DNA from: Lateolabrax maculatus
Lineage: Eukaryota; Chordata; Actinopteri; Acropomatiformes; Lateolabracidae
DNA length: 64,000 bases
Assembly (NCBI GenBank): GCA_031216445.1
Contig: CM062204.1
Span: 10,718,501-10,782,500, forward strand
Direction of reading: 5' to 3'
A program made the position numbers and the translations under genes. Shown one piece after another: positions 36,535 through 48,512 of the stretch; within the stretch, counting starts at the first letter, position 1; the number at the start of each line of letters is the position of its first letter. The notes under the pieces are model-generated. The model had not been told where the DNA came from, searched no databases, and saw only the letters and a list, made by a program, of their open reading frames with translations.

Positions 36535-36548
36535 CTGCCCTCTGTTGG
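36535..36548 (-). promoter_or_regulatory. CTCF-like core motif upstream of trmo
   Basis: The minus strand reads CCAACAGAGGGCAG, 13 of 14 positions of CCASYAGRKGGCRS. It lies about 350 bases before the trmo ATG and points towards the plus-strand motif at 32060. Confidence 0.35.
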
Positions 36549-36645
36549 TATAAAACATGCAACACTGGCGCAAATACATCGGTGATTCCTGCAAAACTCA
36601 CGCGCAATTCATGTTTATTGGCTGCAAGGAGTGTTTTCTACCTAC

Positions 36646-36646
36646 A

Positions 36647-36693
<47 letters not shown>
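36646..36693. repeat. (CA)n microsatellite in the trmo promoter region
   Basis: About 24 CA units ending 200 bases before the trmo start codon, so within the likely promoter or 5'UTR. Confidence 0.96.
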
Positions 36694-36695
<2 letters not shown>

Positions 36696-36893
36696 GTGGA
36701 GGGAAAGTCAGATCGACAGAAAGCTGCTCTGCTCACATGGTTAAGATGTTGTCACGTGAAACCCTCCGACAGGAAATCCGACGAGTGTTTCCGCGTACAA
36801 CGACTCCCACGTTTCTTCCTCAGCGTGCGGCTCGTCGCTGTGAGTTGATTTATCCGGAGCTGCGAGTGCTTTTGTCCTGTTTGTCTCCTCAAC

Positions 36894-39800
36894 ATGAGTC
36901 CTCTGTGCGACAGCTGCGGCGATCACATGGACACACTGACTCAGCAGGTCTCTGTGATGAGAAAGGAGATCAGGAACCTGAGGTATGTTCACAACATCGC
37001 AGGTTCTGACATTTGGTAAAGATACGTGGATGTCTCTGTCTTCTTTTGACATGGCGTCAGTGAATGCTTTTTTCCCCCCCTTGTAGACATTAAGCTGCAT
37101 TGCATTTGTTTCCTTGTAGACATGCCATTCGTATCTGCATTTTATTTTGTCCTGGTATTTACTTGTATCTGCCCTTCTTCTACAGGCAGATGCTGGACAG
37201 TGCAGTCAGAGCTCATCGCAAACAAATGACATCCATTCAGTCTGCTGTGTCAAAGGTTGGACCTGATACAGGCCAGATGCAACCACCACCACCACCACCA
37301 CAGGCTGCATTAGAGCAAGGTAGTTACACTTATACAGTACAATTGTGAAGTCACCCACAATAGTAATGTAAGTAAAGAATGAACATCTACAGTATGTCCC
37401 ACTGTATTTACATGTGGTGCTGTTGCCGTTTGCCACATCACATACGTTAAGATACAACTTTATTCGTCCCTCAGTATTTTGACTAATTGATCAGTAATTT
37501 TGTCACTCAAATGCCAAAAGAAATTGTAAAGATCCCATGGCGACTTCTTCAAATCACTTGTTTTCTCACCAACAGTCTAACATATATTAAAAGATATTAC
37601 ATTTACAATGATGTAAATCCTTTGTTATTTTGTCAATCGACTAATCATTGATTTGATTAATCGTTTCAGCACTAAACTAAATATGTTTACTGAATATATA
37701 TTATTTATATATACAGAGAGGAGCAAATTACAAATGATGGTGGAACGCATGAATGAAGGTGCAGAGCACTGGTTAATATGTTATAAATTGCAAGCGGTGC
37801 GTGCTACTTTGTTACAAATGTCCATATCAAATCAAAACAATATTGTTAACTTCCAGGGAACATCCAGACGGTCCCGATTGGTCACATTAGTTCCTGTTTC
37901 TCTGTGAAGAATGGGACGCCCAGACAGCCCACCATTTGTGGCCCCTCAAGGGCAGAACTGCGCATCCAGCAGAGTGTCTTCAATAACCCCGAGCACGCTC
38001 TGGTGGGCCTGGAGCACTACTCACATGTCTGGTAGGTTATATACATACAGTTGCATGTTCTGTATTTAATATCTGTCACAGTCCAGTTTATGGTTTGGGG
38101 TTGCTATTACCCACTATACTGACTGTGAGTTTTTGAGGTGGGCCTGCAAACTTTATTTAATTTAAACTTTCAGTAGTTACATATACAGTTGATGTCAAGA
38201 GTCTAGACAAAACCTTTTCAAATTTTGTAATTTTATCGCAGTGAAGCATGAATTAATTTTCATTTTCATTGATATGTTTCAGTCTAATGTCTCTCATCTC
38301 TAAATCTCTGGCTTTAATAATGACAAGAGGCAGCCATGTAAGACTGGTATTGCGATTAAGGGCTGTATAAATAAAGTTTATTTGACAATTTATTAATTTA
38401 TTTGAAGTAATTTTTAGTAGCTTTATTTTCCTCCGGACAGAAGCAGTATGTGTTTTTGGTTGTCCATACCTATCTAGCGCTTGTGGACTGAGGGTTTTTC
38501 CCCCTATTTTGCAGAAGATTTTTTGGCCCTTTTCAACAAAACCGTCTCTGCACACGCACACAGACTTTATTGATCCACTGTTTATTTCATGTCATCTATT
38601 TGTTTGGTCTCTACAGGATCATCTTTCTCTTTCACAAAAATGGGCACCTAAGTTATAAAGCCAAAGTGAAGCCTCCTAGACTCAATGGTCAGAGAGTTGG
38701 TGTATACTCGACACGCAGTCCACATCGACCAAATGCATTGGGCCTAACTCTCGCTAAACTTGATAAAATTGTAGGTGAGTGTCTTTAACAGAATTTCTCT
38801 TAAATTACTAATTGTGTCTTTGTGAGGACCTATGTACAGATTTAGCAGAATGTAAACACATCACCATTTTGAAACTCTTAAGAGTTAGGCTACACTAATG
38901 TATTGAATATTGTTTTTTTTCCGCTTGCAGTTAAATTAAAAATGAATGCATTCTTACCTTTATTTTCTAGGTGATACAATACATCTGTCTGACATTGACA
39001 TGATTGCTGGCACCCCAGTCCTAGACATTAAACCCTACATCCCAGAGTACGACTCCCCCCACACCAGGATGGGCACAGACCAACCACAGGCACCGACTGT
39101 GTCACTAAATGAGACAACAGACACGTTAAACCCCCATAGAGACTCTGAAACAGATGCTCAGTCAGACCTAAAAAGTGAAAAAGCTGATGATGATGACTTG
39201 GGGAGTCCCTTGTCAAAAGACAAATGTGAAGCCGATATTCCAGTCACAGATACATGTGGAGTCCGTGCTCAGTATTCCCTCCCCAAAGACCTACACAAAG
39301 TGCTGGAGGACGCCAAGGCCTATGTGACCCAAGGTGACCTTTTTCAGCTGGCTTGTGAGAGCGAAGATCAAGTTTCTCCCAAAACCAAACCACCGGAGTT
39401 GAAAGTGGACCACCCTTGCTATGGAGAGGAGGCCTACAGCACCATTGCTGCCTGGATCAGAGAGCCTCCTGTTGGCAGCCTGGAGGTGCGCTTCACCCCT
39501 CGTGCTGAGAGGGAGTTAGCAGAATTCCTTCCAGCCCACCAGTCAGGTAAGCCAAACTTACAATATGCATTAAAGTACGATTAAGTCTGACTGTTGTCAT
39601 CCAGAGAAAAGGGTGATATTGTGTTTTTCACCACAAGAGGGTGCTGTTGCAAAAGAGAGGAGTATTAAAACAGTCATTGATGTGATAACAGAGTGCTGCC
39701 ACTGAGATTCACTGATTCACACAGGGCCCCCTGAAAGTGACAGACCCAGGTTCAAGTTTCTACGCAGTCCAGAGGAGGCTGCTGCCGCCATCAGAGGGGT

Positions 39801-39960
39801 GCTGTCAGCAGACCCACGGTCAGTCTACAGGAGGACACGCTGCAGAGACAGACTCTTCTTCTTTACCCTGGACACTGCTGACATCACCTGCTGGTTTGGA
39901 CGAGGCTTCGCTGAGGTACTGCAGGTCCGACCTGTTGAGCAACACATTGCCTCAGTGTGA
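36894..39960 (+). CDS. trmo: tRNA (adenine(37)-N6)-methyltransferase, 6 coding exons, 455 aa
   Basis: Enzyme of the TsaA/TRMO family, which N6-methylates t6A37 to m6t6A37 in threonine tRNAs using S-adenosylmethionine. Exons: 36894-36982, 37186-37319, 37857-38031, 38617-38774, 38971-39546, 39725-39960; GT-AG, phases agree, 1368 bp. Residues about 12-50 form a short coiled coil, followed by a Pro run (near 64-69). The TsaA beta-barrel domain spans about 75-205. It contains NGTPRQP, EHYSHVWIIFLFHKNGH, the signature TRSPHRPNALGLT (about 165-177) and VLDIKPYIPEYDSP. A variable acidic linker follows (about 210-275), then the C-terminal domain with KFLRSPEEAAAAI, YRRTRCRDRLFFFTLD and FGRGFAEVL. Human TRMO is about 441 aa. 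It lies between hemgn and spag5, all on the plus strand, each with its own poly(A) signal. Confidence 0.95.
37480..37680 (+). repeat. Dispersed teleost repeat in trmo intron 2
   Basis: It contains AAATCACTTGTTTTCTCACC, AACAGTCTAACA and TCAATCGACTAATCATTGAT, followed by AATCGTTTCAGCAC. The landmark order matches the copies at 21412 and 50655/55037, with part of the middle missing. Confidence 0.55.
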
Positions 39961-40144
39961 GAAACCCCCCTCAGTGAAAGTTTCGGAGCTTGAAAAGACT
40001 CAGTTTTCATGTGCGTTTTCATGTGAGTCTGTCAATGTTTCTCACCTCAACATTTCCAGGAAACAACCTACTGACAAATGTGTCATTTAGACTTTTCCTA
40101 AAATCATATAAAAGATAAGGTACATTTACTTTTGTAGTAAATTT

Positions 40145-40150
40145 AATAAA
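40145..40150 (+). promoter_or_regulatory. trmo: trmo poly(A) signal
   Basis: AATAAA 185 bases after the trmo stop (TGA at 39958-39960). It is the first canonical hexamer downstream. Confidence 0.65.
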
Positions 40151-40159
40151 ATGTTTTGA

Positions 40160-41100
40160 AACAGAAGAAAACATGTTTGTCCTTGTATATGTGCTCTGTT
40201 ACTGACGGGGAGCTATAATGGTGCAGAAATGCAGAAACTTTAGTTTATTTCTATCTCTTGGTCTAGTACAAATGATCTAGAAATAGGAGTGATTGTACAG
40301 ATGTAGTAAATAAGTCCTTCTCATTAACTATTAAAGGCTTGCCAACTTGCCCCGTACAAGATGATTTTGATAATTGTTCACACATTGATCTGGTCAAGAG
40401 TCTTTCTCTACTGGTGCAGTCAGTTAGTAATCTACAGCATTTTCTGTCACAGTATTGTTAAAACTATGTTCAACAGCTTTGTTTAAAAGTTTATTTTATG
40501 TCATAATTTCCATTTTCACATCTTTTTCTTAATTTAGAGGAAGTAAGTGGCCCTCTACCCACACTGAAAAATATACTGAATGATCATGAATGAATGGGAT
40601 TTTTTTGTTATTTATTACTGGTATAACTCCCCATACCAACAGTGCGAGTAATTTACTCTGTGGCGTGTTTTGAGTCACAGAGAGAGAGAGAGTGTGCGGC
40701 GAAAGGACAAAGGAAACACCACATTTTCAAAAAGAGTCTTGAAATACTTTAATAGCATTACCGTACTGTTTTGATTTGATGAAATTAAGTGTAACAATGA
40801 CAAAACTATTGTCATCTTTTGCAGAATATTTGCTGGAAACACGTATTTATCTAAATACTGAGAGCAAAAGAGGGGTTTCAAATGTGAAACAGGAGAGTTT
40901 TGAATTAATGAAATAGTCAATTACTTAATTGTGCGACCTAAACGAACAGGAGACAACAAAGAAGGCAGTTGTAGACTTCACATCCGGAACGAACACGCCC
41001 TGATGTAGTAACATTAACCTCCTGTTGGGGGCAGCAGAGGGCGGCAGCACGCTGTACGTCCGCCCACGCGTCACACCACCACCGAAGAAGAGAAACGGAC
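40160..41100. other. Intergenic region between trmo and spag5
   Basis: AT-rich for most of its length with no exon recognised. The last 150 bases become GC-rich and include a CTCF-like plus-strand match, GCAGCAGAGGGCGG at 41031-41044 (13 of 14 core positions; first base mismatched). Confidence 0.5.
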
Positions 41101-41226
41101 CAATAGCAGAGCTGACATTTGTGTTTTGAATGAAACGCGGTTGATGGCGGCGCAACGCTCGGTTTGTTTACCCTGTTCCCGTCACTTTCGCGACGTTGTT
41201 TGAAGTTGGCTGATAAAAGTTGGAAG
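41100..41226 (+). promoter_or_regulatory. spag5: Probable spag5 promoter and non-coding first exon
   Basis: CG-rich sequence upstream of spag5 ends in a good donor (TTGGAAG then gtaatg at 41227). The first coding exon begins after an acceptor at 41649, with 32 bases of 5'UTR before the ATG. A short untranslated first exon ending at 41226 is therefore likely. No TATA box is seen. Confidence 0.45.
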
Positions 41227-41681
41227 GTAATGTGATTTTTATGTGATTTTTACGGGTAACCCATTGTTCGGTTACTTTAAAATATTCGCCGGCAGCCGCT
41301 GTGAGGTGCGTGAGAACTAGCTTGAGTCAACGTAACTTACGTTGGCTGACGACTTCGGTAACGCTTTTCTAAACTAGGAGTTTGGTAGTCTACGCTTTCG
41401 CCAAAAATCTTCTAATTAACAACACATTGTGTGATAGTTTAGTGTCACTTCATACGTCCAGGTTTGGTTTGTTATAAGCGCTTATGAATGAGCTAATAAG
41501 CTTTTTTCTGTCCAACTGTCTGAACTCGATACGTGGCGTGATCTTAGTGAGTTAGCTTCTTAGATAGTTAACAAGATTTCTGTCCACCGAGCAGGTCAAT
41601 CATCAATTTTTAAAAACACGTTTAATAAGTTATTTGTCTTCATTCGCAGTTGTAGAAGTAGTTTCCCAGCAGTCCAGAGTC

Positions 41682-44600
41682 ATGTCCTCCAGGAAGTCAG
41701 GTTCCAGTGGGGAAGGCTTGGTAAGACTTTTGTTCTCCGTTATGCACAATGTTTGTTGTTAAATTAGTAGTGTACAAGTTAATAATATTTAGTTTGACTT
41801 CTGTTGATGTTAGCCTTCAAGCAGAAGTGGAGAGCGTACCCCTCTGAGAAGTCTGGAGAATGAAATGCTGCATCTGTCAACTCCATCATCTAGAGTCAAA
41901 TCCAAATCACTGCTCAGTGCTGATGTTGAGAAAACGACAAAGGTGAGGTTATACTCATATTTGGAAATGCTTTAATTGTTTTCAATATCTTTGTGACTTT
42001 TTCTTACACTCCATTAATTCTAATCAACAGGGTGATGTTCCTCTCTGTGACCCAGAGCTTCACTTGCAATCTCCTCCATCCACCAGCGTGATACAAACCA
42101 ATGCTTCCACGATTGATATGACAACTGCTGAGGCAGCTTGTGGACTTGGAGATGTAACATTTAAATCCTTCATCTGTCCTGGTGTGGAGGTTGAGATTAC
42201 AGGCTCTCTAGTATGTGCAGAAGAGAGTATTATTTTGCCCAGGGATGACGCTATGAAAAACACTTGTGAAACAGAAGATACAGTCATCTCTGACAGTATG
42301 ATTGTTCAGTCATGTAGTGACCACAAAGAACACCCATATTACAACCCTGAGATGAAAGATGCTTCCTTGGTTGACATTGATACAGAAAGTCTCTGTGAAA
42401 TTTCAAACACTGCACTGGCCACTGGAGACTTGGATGATAAACACGGCACACAAGATTTCCGAGATTTTCAGCATGATAACTGTGGAAAGAAAGATGTCAC
42501 TTGGAAATCCTTTGTCTGTGACGGCGGTGAAGTGGAAGTTTCTGAAGTCACCAGACTACAAGATGAGACCATCCCTCTGCCCAAGGCACATCTTGTTGAA
42601 CCTTTACAAGACACCAGTGTGAATTCAACAAATCTCTCTTACTGTGGCCAACTATGTCAAGCGGAACATGCAGATCATCCCTACTGCGGCGGTGAAAATG
42701 GTGTTCGTGTCATCACCACCTTCTCTGAAACCACAAGGGGTTCTGAAAAGCTTGCTAATGGACTGAGTGATGTAACACTTAAATCATTTAACTGTACTGG
42801 AGGTGAGATTGAAATTGCAGATTGCACCAAACTCGCAGATGAGACTGTTCCTCTACCTGCTGACCAAACTGCAACCTGCAGCGAGACATACAATTATGGT
42901 ATAGATCCAAGCATTTTAGTTAGTGACCAGGATGTGCTAAATGCTGATTATCATTTAGATCACCCATACTATAATATTGAAAGTCATCCATCAACCCTAA
43001 GTGGCAACCTCCTCATTACCCAGGAAGCATTATCATTCAGACTTGATGCTGTGGATGAAGTTAAACTGGTGGTACCTGATAGCCACACTGGCAGACAAGA
43101 GGGTATTACATTTGGCTCTTGCAGCAGTGCCAGAAGTGAGGTTGAGGAATCAGGTGGCTCCCGATTGTCCCCTCTGCTTGACAACCAGGCTGTGATCTGC
43201 CAGCCCCTGGATGACAACAGCCTACCAACTTCTGCTACACAGGATCACTTTCAAGATAACTATGAACAACCTACCAGCCACATGAAAAACAGTGAAGTTG
43301 TTGTAGATACTGACCCACCGGCTATCAGTACATCTTCACTGACTAACACATCTTTGAAGGCATTGGATAATAAATCTGTTAACGGTGAAATGCAAGAAAC
43401 ATCAAAAAAGGACTCGATACATCCCGAGGACAGTGCATTGCCTTCACCACCTCATAAAACTGAGTCCTCTGACTGCAGCCACCTTGCAGCTTTGGCAGAG
43501 ACTCCTACACCTGTTGAAGTGCCTCTTGAACATGTCTCTCAAGTGCGCTTAAGCAGTGGACCCCATGAATTCAGTGAGGCAAAAGACAGTGCTCTCGGTT
43601 CATCTGGAAATGGACCTGTTCTTTGTAACTTTACAGAAAACCCTCATGCAGAAAACCTCCCTCATGTTTTGAAAGTGCTGTCAGAGTGTCCCTCAGTAGC
43701 AAAAGCTTTACAGTTTGGAATCTTCAGTCCTGTTGTTAAGAGAGCTTCATTATTTGTTTCAGAGGCTCTTAAGAATCCTGCTGTGGACCAATTTTTGGCT
43801 GACGATTCTGCTCTTGAAGACGAAAAGAGCTTTGTGGCTCCTGTTAATGTAAATCCTGCTGAGTTATGGGCAGAGCACTTGGAGAGCCCCATGCCACGTC
43901 CTCTGTTTAACTCTACAACACTATGTTGCAAGCCACAACCAGACCCAGTCACTGAGCCACTTGAGGATGTGCATGTGAAGCCTTGTGCAGTGGAGAAGCC
44001 TGCTCTAGATATTCCTTTGATTCCAGATGGTCCCCTTCAGCAGCAGCTTCGGCAGATGGCAGAGTTTCTCTTCTTGGCATCAGGAAAGATGGATCCCGCT
44101 GCTGTCTTTGCTCCCGTTCTGCCTCCTGTTGCCGTCACGGTCCCATTGGCAAGAGCTACTCCTGCAGAATCCCACAGTGTCTGTGTGGGCACCACTCCTA
44201 TGAAATGCATGGACCACAGCGTCAATACATCTGGCCAATTTGAGAGAAAGAGGGTTTTCTCTGTGGTTGATTCCTGCACTCTGACCGACCCTCCCCTGTG
44301 GAAGTAAGTGTTACCTCTAGATTAGTTATTTAGTAAAACTTAATTTTCTTGTTTACGACATGTCTAATTCAGCTTTCTGTGTTTTCTCTGTCTGCCTCTC
44401 ACTGTTTCCTTCTCTTGTTCTCAGTGTACCTCCAGGGAGCCTAGACTATCTCCCTAGGCAAGAGCTGGAGCAGAGGTTAAGGTCTAGCATGATCATGGTG
44501 GAGGCTCTAGTGCAGCAGTTGGCTGCAGCCCGGACACACAAATGTCCTTCTGCAGGCCCTGCACCTTCAGACCTCAGGGACAAACTAGTGCAGACAGACC

Positions 44601-47600
44601 ACACTGAACTCAGTCAGGTAAGGACACTTTCAGACATTCGTTTGTACTTTTGTTGATTTAATTATTTCATTAAGATAACTTTTGAAGTTTCTTTAGGTTC
44701 GGCACTCTAGGTTTATTTTTCCCACAAAGGCCACAATTTCTGTTTTAATGGATTATTTGTTTTGCGTTTTATATAGACCACAATGCACAGAGACTTATAT
44801 TTGGAGGCTCTGAGCAAGATAAGTGAGTTGGAGCTGGATGGAAGTTCCCTACAGAACCTCATCCAGTCTATGCAGGACATGAGGGTCACCATGGTAAGAC
44901 ACGAAAAATTGTTTAAACTTTATTGATAAAAGGCTCTGGCACATCGCTGTGTTCAAGGACCTCTTGTACCCTTTTTATAAATTGTGTGAAATTTTCTTTT
45001 TAATTTATTTTAATGATTAACATTATTGTATGTGGGGAAAAAATGTATGGACACACCTGATTTTGGTCTTTATAATGATGAAATGTATGTATTTGTCAAC
45101 AGTGAAGTGTGTGTATTTTTCCCAACAGACTTCTTTGAGTTGTGACACGGACACTGCTCTCTGTAACATGAAGCAAATTGGGGAAGTTGTCAGAGAGGAC
45201 CATCAAAGTCTTGTTTCACATGTATGTAAACATGTCTTCCATATCTTTGACATCAGTTGCATGCTTTTGTGTAATTATCAAGTGACTATGAATGAGTTGA
45301 TGTGTAATTTCCCTGTGTTGTTTAGTACGGTCAGATGAAGTCTCTATTGGAGAAAACAAAGGAGACGCAGACCGTAATGATGCAGAAAGTCAAAGATGCT
45401 CTTCACCAAAGAGATGACATGAGGATACAGATGGAGGAGGCCTTCACAGCCAAGGAGGCGGTAAGCACAGGGACAAATCTCTTAATTGTTAATGTGAGCC
45501 TTCTATTTAAGTAATTCCTGTGCTGATATTGGGTGAGGAGCAAACTGAAGCATTTAAAAAAAACAACACAGGCCTCATAATAGTTTTTGCCATCTCTGGT
45601 GGAATACAATATAGAAATTATCATGGAAAATATTCAAACTGCCTTCCAAAGCAAATTTTTGACATGTTTATTGCCAGTGATGTGCTTTTTGCATTTCGTA
45701 GCATTCTGTATTCCAGGAACATTAAGTGTGTGTCTGGTTGTCTGTTTCCAGGCCTTCGGTGCAGTGGAACAGCTGAGAACACACTGTGCCACAGAAATGT
45801 CAGAGCTGGAGAGGATTGTGGGGTCTCAGCAAGAACTGTTAACTGCCCTACACCGAACATACCCAGAACAGGTACAGAAAAACAGGCAAAAATAAAACAG
45901 CTCCGTTCTAATCTATTCAGCATAACATCCATCAGAATGCGTTTCATTTCTTTTTTTCTCTCTACTAATGCAGGTTGCATTAAACCAGGCCCACACTGAA
46001 ATGCTGAATTCTGCTTCTGATGTTTTGTCTACAACCATGGAGGAGCAATCCAGTTTGATGAAAGAAGTATGTTCACTATATCTTTTAGAAGAAACTCATG
46101 TAGGCATTGTCTGCCGGATGCTACCAAAGATAAGGAGCGACAGAAATCTGATATCACAAAGTACTTACAACAGCATCAACAGTATTTTGTTTGAAATGTA
46201 GTTTGATGTCTTTGACACTTGCTCACAATTTACTAATAACACAACAGTACATTCATATAATTTCCCCCTCTCATGTGGTGTTTGAATGGTGACAGGATTT
46301 ATAACTCTTGGATCCAATAGTGCTCATAATACTGATACTTTTGTGTGGTCATCTTTTGACAGCTCTGCACAGTCAGAGGCTTTCTGCAGAAAACTGCTCC
46401 CATGCTTCTGAAGCTGAATGAGAAGGCAGCTGCTGCTTTGAAAGAGCGGGACGAGCAGATCTCCGAAAGAGACCAAGCTGTTGAAGAAAGAGAACAGGTC
46501 TGATGTCTGTAACTTAACTGGGACACTTATTGCCCTGCAACTCTTTTGTACTTGTTTTATAAAATTGATGATGGCTGAAAATCATGACAATGATTTATTT
46601 TTTATTTTTTTAACTTTTAAATGAACTTGTACTCAACAGATGGAAGAAGAATGGAACCAAGTTAACTCGCATCTCCAAGCTGCCAGAGAACAAATTGGTG
46701 ATTTAAACCTGCAGGTGACAATTCTGACCTCAGGTAAAAACTAAAATGAATATGTTTAACTTGCTTTGGTCATTTCATTTCTTCTTGTTTCCAACGATTG
46801 TATACATAGTCAATATTGTTTTTCTTCTATCAGCCTATAAAACTGCTAGCATTTCTTTCTTTTCAATACATTTCAGAGATGGGTGTGCTACGTCAGAAGC
46901 TAACTGAAAGAGAGGAAGAGAAGGATCAGCTGGAGAGGAAGGTGACAGAGCTGTCTGCCACAGTTTCCTCCACTTTGGCCTCCTACACCTTCCTGGAGCA
47001 GGCTCTTGCTGCTGAGACTACAAAGTAAGATCCCCAAACCAAGATTAATCTGTTGATGGTATACATGTGCTCAAGAATATAAAAGGAAACAAATGTGCTA
47101 CTGAAACAGTTTTATCGAGCAAAAATATTCACTGAAATATAGCATGCAGGTGCTAAAAAATGTTTGTTGTTTCAGGTTGCAGCAGTCATGGAAAGACATC
47201 CAGCTAGCCAAGGACAGAGAAAATGAGTAAGTGGCGACAATGATTTTGTCTACTTATTTTGTCTAGTTTGTTGACCTTGTTCTCTGAGAGCAAAACAAAC
47301 TCCCTGCCACAGAATATCCAATTGTTCCTAAAATACTACAACAACTAATGCCACAGCCTGTGTTTTGTCTTTGCCTGTGTACAGGTTGGAGACCTCACTG
47401 GGTCAGTCCCAGCAGAGTGTGTGCAAGTTAAGTCAGGCTCTTGCTCAAAGTGAGGAGCAGCTCAGTCAACTGCAGGCCCTCTCACAATCCCAGAACATGG
47501 AGATCCAGCAGCTCCAAGATGTTTGCACACAACTCAGTGGTGTCCGGGAAATGAACGAGGTTAGCTTTTATACTTGCAATACTTTTTTAGATTCCTGACT

Positions 47601-48450
47601 TGGAATGTTTTGTGATTTAGACCCTCTTACTGTCTACATTGTCTGAGATGACCAAAGCAAAATCTTAACAAAGAGATACCTTGCTCATATTTACATAACA
47701 TAATTTAACTAACTAACTCATAATGCACTTGTGAGTTTCTTTGCCCACACATTTGAATTTGAGCTTTTTTGGGAAGCATTTTAGAAAGATTTTAAATCCA
47801 CTTTGCTGTCTTGGGTGGCAATTTTGTCCTGCCTTATGTGAAGGAATTTTCCTTCTTGTATGTTAAACTTCCCTCTTGTAGGTTAAAGGTAACTTAAGAC
47901 AGTGCTTCACAGGTCAGGTCAACTGCCTGTCTCTGTTCCCCTGTCTCCCTCTGTGTGCCTGACAAGGCCGAGTTGGCTCTAGCATCTGGTAGACCAAGGT
48001 CTGCTTGATATCTTCTGTGTTCCGGTTTAGACAGGCTATGCTGTTGCTAGGACAGCAATGGTTGAATTCTTTCCTTGTTTGGATCTGATATCCAATAGAG
48101 TCATCACACATGACAGGCTGAGTTAGGAATAACCTTATTTGGATATAGTGGAATTTAGCAGTTCTGGGGAAGGTTAAATACGGAGCTTCAGGACACCATC
48201 TTCAGATTTGGGTAGCAGTACGCTGTGATTCACATGTGGTGTTTCCCTTTTCTCCTCGATCAAGCTTCAGTAAATATTCCTGTGTAAGGTCTCCTGAAAC
48301 TTCTTGTTAGAGTGAACCAGCTCTAACATTTCCATCACACTTTAAAAATCAAATGTCCATGTAAGACTTTTCCATTCATACAGTAAGGTGCTGACACCAT
48401 GGGAATAGTATGTGACTTCTGTGTTATGGTAGATTTCTGGTTTAATTTCC

Positions 48451-48512
<62 letters not shown>

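Noticed and set aside
45520..45999. 159-codon plus-strand frame across spag5 introns
   Set aside because: It is out of frame with the exon at 45752-45871 and reads mostly intron.
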